The translations under genes and the position numbers were made by a program. A stretch of 64,000 nucleotides of DNA from Alkalihalobacillus sp. LMS39 (GTDB lineage: Bacteria; Bacillota; Bacilli; Bacillales; Bacillaceae_F): NCBI RefSeq assembly GCF_022812285.1, contig NZ_CP093300.1, positions 682,001 to 746,000 on the forward strand. The letters are read 5' to 3'. Below, piece by piece: positions 60,333 to 64,000 of the stretch (the stretch's first letter is position 1; the number at the start of each line of letters is the position of its first letter). The notes below the pieces were generated by a model that saw only the letters and a list, made by a program, of their open reading frames with translations, ran no database searches and was not told where the DNA came from.

Positions 60333-60908
60333 AATTGTCCCTCCTTTTTTACTTTCGATTTATTCTATGCATCTTAAATAGGTAGGTGTGTATATTGTGA
60401 TATAAATTGGGATTTGGATTACACCCATAAAGGCTTTTGTAACATTTTGAGCAAAGTTAAAGATTCACGGTTCAACAGATTGAAAGTGGAGATATAGAAT
60501 GTTGGAGTATCGAACCAATGATTATGAATTGCGCTAAATTCTAAGGACATTGCAGTAGGTAATCCTGTTTTTTTATGGAAAATGGACGAAGTAAATGTGT
60601 TATTGCTGATAATGAAAAATATGAGAAAAGCAAAGCTACAATTAATCAGCTTTCAAAGCTAATGAAAGCTGAAAAAGCCATAAAAACTGGTGAGGAAAGG
60701 CTTACTAGTACCGAACGCAAGCAACATAAACTGAAGGGAAATCATAAGAAATCCAACACTAAATTGAATCGCATTTGCTAGTTCTTGAACACTAGTACTT
60801 TATTGAAGAAGCGCTTCTTGACCAAAAAGCGATAAAGCTACTCTTCTCATTCTGCAGAAAATGAATTAATCTATATAAACAGAGCTTTAATAGTAGGAGA
60901 TGACAAAC
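60333..60908. other. Long intergenic region upstream of vanR
   Basis: A Lys-rich 68-codon frame (60575-60781) has no ribosome site and no family. GAAGAAGCGCTTCTTG (near 60808) is a small palindrome. The vanR promoter probably lies in the last 100 bases. No firm gene. Confidence 0.4.
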
Positions 60909-61613
60909 ATGAACCCTATTCTAGTGGTGGATGATGAAAAAGAGATTGCGGATTTAGTGAAGTATTATTTAACAAATGAAGGCTACGATGTACGCGTATT
61001 TTATGAAGGAAACTCTGCTTTAAAGTTTATCCAATCCAATCAGATTGAGCTTGCCATATTAGATGTGATGTTACCGGGGGTAGACGGTTTTTCCATTTGC
61101 CAGAAAATCCGTGAAACCTATCATTATCCGGTCATTATGCTGACAGCAAAAGTAGAAGATATCGATAAAATTACCGGGCTAACGCTTGGAGCGGATGATT
61201 ATATTACAAAACCGTTTAATCCATTAGAAATGGTAGCAAGAGTGAAGGCACAACTTCGGCGCTATAAGCGATATAATCTGAGCAGTGGCACAACGATTCA
61301 GCCGATTCAACAGGCAAAGGAATTTGATTTTGCGGGTTTAATCATTAATATCGACACCCGTAAATGCACACTTTATGGAAACCCACTATCATTAACGCCG
61401 ATTGAATTTTCTATCCTCTGGTATTTATGTGAAAACAGAGGGAAGGTTGTGTCTTCAGAAGAGTTATTTGAAGCGGTATGGGGTGAAAAATATATAGATA
61501 ATAATAATACGGTAATGGCTCATATTGCACGACTTAGAGAAAAAATGAAAGAACCTTCAAGAAAGCCAAAGTTTGTTAAAACAGTATGGGGGGTGGGCTA
61601 CACCATTGAATAA
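60909..61613 (+). CDS. vanR: VanR-type response regulator
   Basis: A 234-residue OmpR-family regulator. Receiver: acidic D8-D9, phospho-acceptor D52 in AILDVMLPG, T79 in IMLTAK, K101 in YITKPF. DNA-binding winged helix near the end (LTPIEFSILWYLCENRGKVV ... NNNTVMAHIARLREKM ... TVWGVGYTIE). The VanS-type kinase and a D-Ala-D-Ser ligase follow, so it should switch on the resistance genes when glycopeptides act on the wall. ATG 60909 is nine bases from AGGAG. Confidence 0.9.
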   Translation: MNPILVVDDEKEIADLVKYYLTNEGYDVRVFYEGNSALKFIQSNQIELAILDVMLPGVDGFSICQKIRETYHYPVIMLTAKVEDIDKITGLTLGADDYITKPFNPLEMVARVKAQLRRYKRYNLSSGTTIQPIQQAKEFDFAGLIINIDTRKCTLYGNPLSLTPIEFSILWYLCENRGKVVSSEELFEAVWGEKYIDNNNTVMAHIARLREKMKEPSRKPKFVKTVWGVGYTIE

Positions 61614-62706
61614 AAAGTCTAACAATGTAGTGAGGGTAGGATTATTTAGAAGAATTTTAGGGAGATTTTTCATTACGATTTCTATTTTTTCAATTGGATT
61701 AATTACTTTCTATATAGCGTTTAGATACATAATAAATCAATTCATTTGGTATCCTACAGACTTCGTATACGTACTATTAAGACCAATTGGACAAAACCCT
61801 TTACTGTTTATCGCGCTTATATGGATAGGTGGAGTTTTTCTCATCTTCCTCTATTACTGGTGGAAGACGCTTAGTTATGTTGATAATATTGTTGAAGCAA
61901 GTAAAAAGCTTGCTTCCGATAATAATGAAAGTATCCATCTTCCTCTTGAACTTAAACAAGTGGAAGATCGGATGAATTCAATGAAAGAAGAATCAATTCG
62001 AAACGCAAGATTAGCAAAAGAAGCAGAACAAAGAAAAAATGATTTACTCGTTTATTTGGCTCATGATTTAAAAACACCATTAACTTCTGTTATTGGTTAT
62101 ATCACATTGTTGCGAGATGAGCAGCAGATTTCTCAAGAGCTTCGTGAAAAGTATTTATCTATTACGTTGGATAAAGCGGAACGGTTGGAAGATTTAATAA
62201 ATGAATTTTTTGAGATCACTCGATTTAATTTAACCGAGCTAAGTCCTGAAAAGAGTTCCATTCATTTAACAAGAATGCTAGAGCAGATAACGTTTGAGTT
62301 TCATCCACTTTTTGTGGAGAAGAATGTAACGTGTCAATTAGACATTGAACCGAATCTTGAAATTTCATGTGATGTAAACAAGATGCAGCGTGTTTTCGAT
62401 AATTTAATCCGTAATGCCGTTAATTACAGTTATGAGAATGGCACGATTTTCATCCGCTCAAAAAGAGAAAAGGACTTTCTTCATCTTCATTTTATTAACA
62501 GTGGTCGTACTATTCCAAAAGATAAGCTAGAGCGGATCTTTGAACAGTTTTATCGGTTGGATACTTCTCGCGCCACACATACAGGTGGTGCTGGTCTAGG
62601 TCTAGCTATTGCCAAAGAAATCGTTGAATTACACGGGGGAACCATTACGGCCTATAGCGAAGATGAAACAGTTGAATTTATTGTCGCACTACCATTCACC
62701 TCGTAA
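61606..62706 (+). CDS. vanS: VanS-type sensor histidine kinase
   Basis: A 366-residue kinase with two helices (about 22-44 and 66-86), a short outer loop (IINQFIWYPTDFVYVLLRPI), HAMP-like segment, HisKA with H153 in LAHDLKTPLTSVIGYI, and HATPase motifs VFDNLIRNAVNYS, and GGAGLGLAIAKEIVELHGG. TTG 61606 overlaps the vanR stop by eight bases behind GGGGGGTGGG. The short outer loop is as in VanS of D-Ala-D-Ser types. Confidence 0.9.
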   Translation: MNKKSNNVVRVGLFRRILGRFFITISIFSIGLITFYIAFRYIINQFIWYPTDFVYVLLRPIGQNPLLFIALIWIGGVFLIFLYYWWKTLSYVDNIVEASKKLASDNNESIHLPLELKQVEDRMNSMKEESIRNARLAKEAEQRKNDLLVYLAHDLKTPLTSVIGYITLLRDEQQISQELREKYLSITLDKAERLEDLINEFFEITRFNLTELSPEKSSIHLTRMLEQITFEFHPLFVEKNVTCQLDIEPNLEISCDVNKMQRVFDNLIRNAVNYSYENGTIFIRSKREKDFLHLHFINSGRTIPKDKLERIFEQFYRLDTSRATHTGGAGLGLAIAKEIVELHGGTITAYSEDETVEFIVALPFTS

Positions 62707-62766
62707 GGAATTTGTAAGAATTAATTCAGAAAAAAGTATCCATTCCTTGATAATAAACGAAAAAAT

Positions 62767-62819
62767 AACACTTTATGTTCTAGTACGATAGATGTACAGA
62801 AACATGAAGTGTTTTTTTA
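62767..62819 (+). terminator. Hairpin with T-tract between vanS and the ligase gene
   Basis: AACACTTTATGTTCTAGTAC pairs with GTACAGAAACATGAAGTGTT, with an internal bulge, followed by T7. It separates the regulatory genes from the resistance genes, which need their own VanR-dependent promoter between 62820 and 62930. Confidence 0.8.
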
Positions 62820-62937
62820 TTACACAATATCATGGCGGTTTAATCGACATTGCAGTATAAGTGCAACTAAGGCTCAGTTGGCGCCTAAAGGTTTGGCTTT
62901 AGTAAATTTTCTTAATAACAGTAGGGGGAATGAAATA

Positions 62938-63990
62938 ATGGAAAAAATAATTGTAGCTGTGATCTTTGGTGGTTGTTCAAATGAATACGAAGTATCTCTT
63001 CAATCCGCTCATTCAGTTATCTCTCATATGGACAAGGAAAAATATGACATAATCTTGATCGGCATCACTAAAGAAGGTAGCTGGTATCGATATGATGGTA
63101 GTTTGGAAAAAATCGAACAGGACACTTGGTGGAAAGATGTTTCAAACTGTATACCTGTTGCCTTCTCCCCGAATCGTTATAGTCGTAAAATAGTGCAATA
63201 TCAGCTGGGTGAAATTATAGAAACGACAATTGATATTGTCTTCCCTGTTTTGCACGGTAAAAACGGGGAGGATGGCACACTTCAAGGGTATGTTGAACTG
63301 GCAGGAATTCCTTTTGTTGGCTGCGACACCTTTTCTTCTGCTTTATGCATGGATAAAGATAGAGCGCATAAATTAGTAGCGCATGAAGGTATTCGTACAC
63401 CTCGGTCAATTGTTTTTTCAAATAATGATACTGAGGAGCATATCTTTGCATTATGCAGTCAGCTTGAGCCGCCACTATTTGTTAAGCCTGTAAAATCTGG
63501 CTCCTCGATTGGTATTACACTTGTAAAAGAAAAAGAAGAGTTGATTAAGGCAATAACAGATGCATTTTGTCATGATGATCGAGTCATCATAGAAGAATTT
63601 ATCGAAGGATTTGAGGTAGGATGTGCCATTCTCGGTCATGATGACCTTACCGTTGGGGAAGTTGATGAAATCGAATTAGCGAATGGATTTTTTGATTTTA
63701 ATGAAAAATATTCACTTGCAAACTCGCGAATTCATATGCCAGCTCGGGTTGACGCTAATATAGCAAAAAAAATAAAGGAAACGGCTATACAGATTTATCG
63801 GACACTTGGTTGTTCTGGATTGGCGAGAGTCGATTTGTTTATTACAAAGAATCAAGATATTGTTTTTAACGAAGTGAATACCTTTCCTGGTTTTACAGAC
63901 CATAGTCGTTATCCGGCAATGATGAAAGGAATTGGACTTACGTTTCCGACTATTATTGATAAGTTGATCCAATTAGGGTTAGAGCGATGA
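62938..63990 (+). CDS. vanG: VanG-type D-alanine-D-serine ligase
   Basis: A 350-residue ATP-grasp ligase. Signatures are VFPVLHGKNGEDGTLQGYVE, CMDKDRAHKLV, PLFVKPVKSGSSIGITLV (ATP-grasp), and FNEVNTFPGFTDHSRYPAMM. The omega-loop region FFDFNEKYSLANSRIHM has the EKY motif of VanC/E/G-type D-Ala-D-Ser enzymes instead of the D-Ala-D-Lac type. From recall it is much closer to VanG than to VanC. It makes the low-affinity D-Ala-D-Ser precursor. ATG 62938 is seven bases from AGGGGGAA. Confidence 0.9.
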   Translation: MEKIIVAVIFGGCSNEYEVSLQSAHSVISHMDKEKYDIILIGITKEGSWYRYDGSLEKIEQDTWWKDVSNCIPVAFSPNRYSRKIVQYQLGEIIETTIDIVFPVLHGKNGEDGTLQGYVELAGIPFVGCDTFSSALCMDKDRAHKLVAHEGIRTPRSIVFSNNDTEEHIFALCSQLEPPLFVKPVKSGSSIGITLVKEKEELIKAITDAFCHDDRVIIEEFIEGFEVGCAILGHDDLTVGEVDEIELANGFFDFNEKYSLANSRIHMPARVDANIAKKIKETAIQIYRTLGCSGLARVDLFITKNQDIVFNEVNTFPGFTDHSRYPAMMKGIGLTFPTIIDKLIQLGLER

Positions 63991-64000
63991 GAACAATAAC
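63987..64000 (+). CDS. Start of the next van gene (partial, vanXY-like?)
   Basis: ATG at 63987 overlaps the ligase stop (ATGA) and encodes MRTI before the window ends. In D-Ala-D-Ser operons the next gene is often vanXY (D,D-dipeptidase/carboxypeptidase), and VanXY-G starts with a similar sequence as I recall it; four residues do not prove it. Confidence 0.4.

Noticed and set aside
60575-60781. 68-codon Lys-rich frame upstream of vanR
   Set aside because: No ribosome site, no known family, and it starts inside a T-run region; more likely chance or a remnant.

Overview
The window is a 64 kb chromosomal stretch from a low-GC, spore-forming Gram-positive bacterium, most likely a Bacillaceae member close to alkaliphilic Bacillus (Alkalihalobacillus type). 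The support is AGGAGG-type ribosome binding sites, many TTG/GTG starts, a PdaA spore-cortex deacetylase, NagP, LcfA with a FadR box, RlmD, a YoaS/YozG-like pair, YibE/F, and Zur- and BlaI-type operators. The species is an inference. No rRNA, tRNA or CRISPR array was seen.

Layout. 1-7.5 kb: the tail of a chemotaxis receptor, a pentapeptide-repeat protein, and a TetR regulator divergent from an MMPL efflux pump with a heptad-repeat partner. 7.5-16 kb: a 52-bp tandem repeat array, a DUF2975/XRE pair, an amidase, YibE/F proteins, and a LOG/ATPase/HAD cluster. 16.4-22.9 kb: a Zur-boxed cntABCDFE-type operon for metallophore-dependent metal uptake and metallophore export, with no biosynthesis genes beside it. 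23-29 kb: a FadR-controlled acyl-CoA ligase with an SDR reductase, an Rrf2 regulator divergent from a QorB-like SDR, and a BASS/ACR3-like permease. 29.8-41.8 kb: an ECF sigma/anti-sigma pair, a FusB-type EF-G-binding protein behind an attenuator-like leader, a cysteine-histidine amidase, nagP, pdaA and rlmD.

41.9-64 kb looks more accessory. It holds an IS200-like remnant, a five-gene cluster (secreted beta-rich protein, three membrane proteins, one ABC ATPase), remnants of an IS21-like end and a large serine recombinase, two secreted or uncharacterised proteins, and a second ECF sigma pair. Next come a BlaI/BlaR1-like pair divergent from a five-gene lipoprotein/ABC locus whose last permease is fused to an extracytoplasmic domain, a two-domain ferritin-like gene broken at an A9/T9 tract, and the start of a glycopeptide-resistance operon (vanR, vanS, vanG-type D-Ala-D-Ser ligase, first codons of the next gene).

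Two dispersed repeat families run through the first 40 kb. One is a 179-180 bp element with four copies of a CGGACAT..TTCCG motif, two direct and two inverted, always 51 bp apart within each pair; it has six copies, all at gene 3' ends and four of them between convergent genes. The other is a MITE-like element with ends resembling TTAAAAGATAAGAA, usually placed just after the T-tract of a terminator. Coordinates of short sites were counted by hand and may be off by a base or two.
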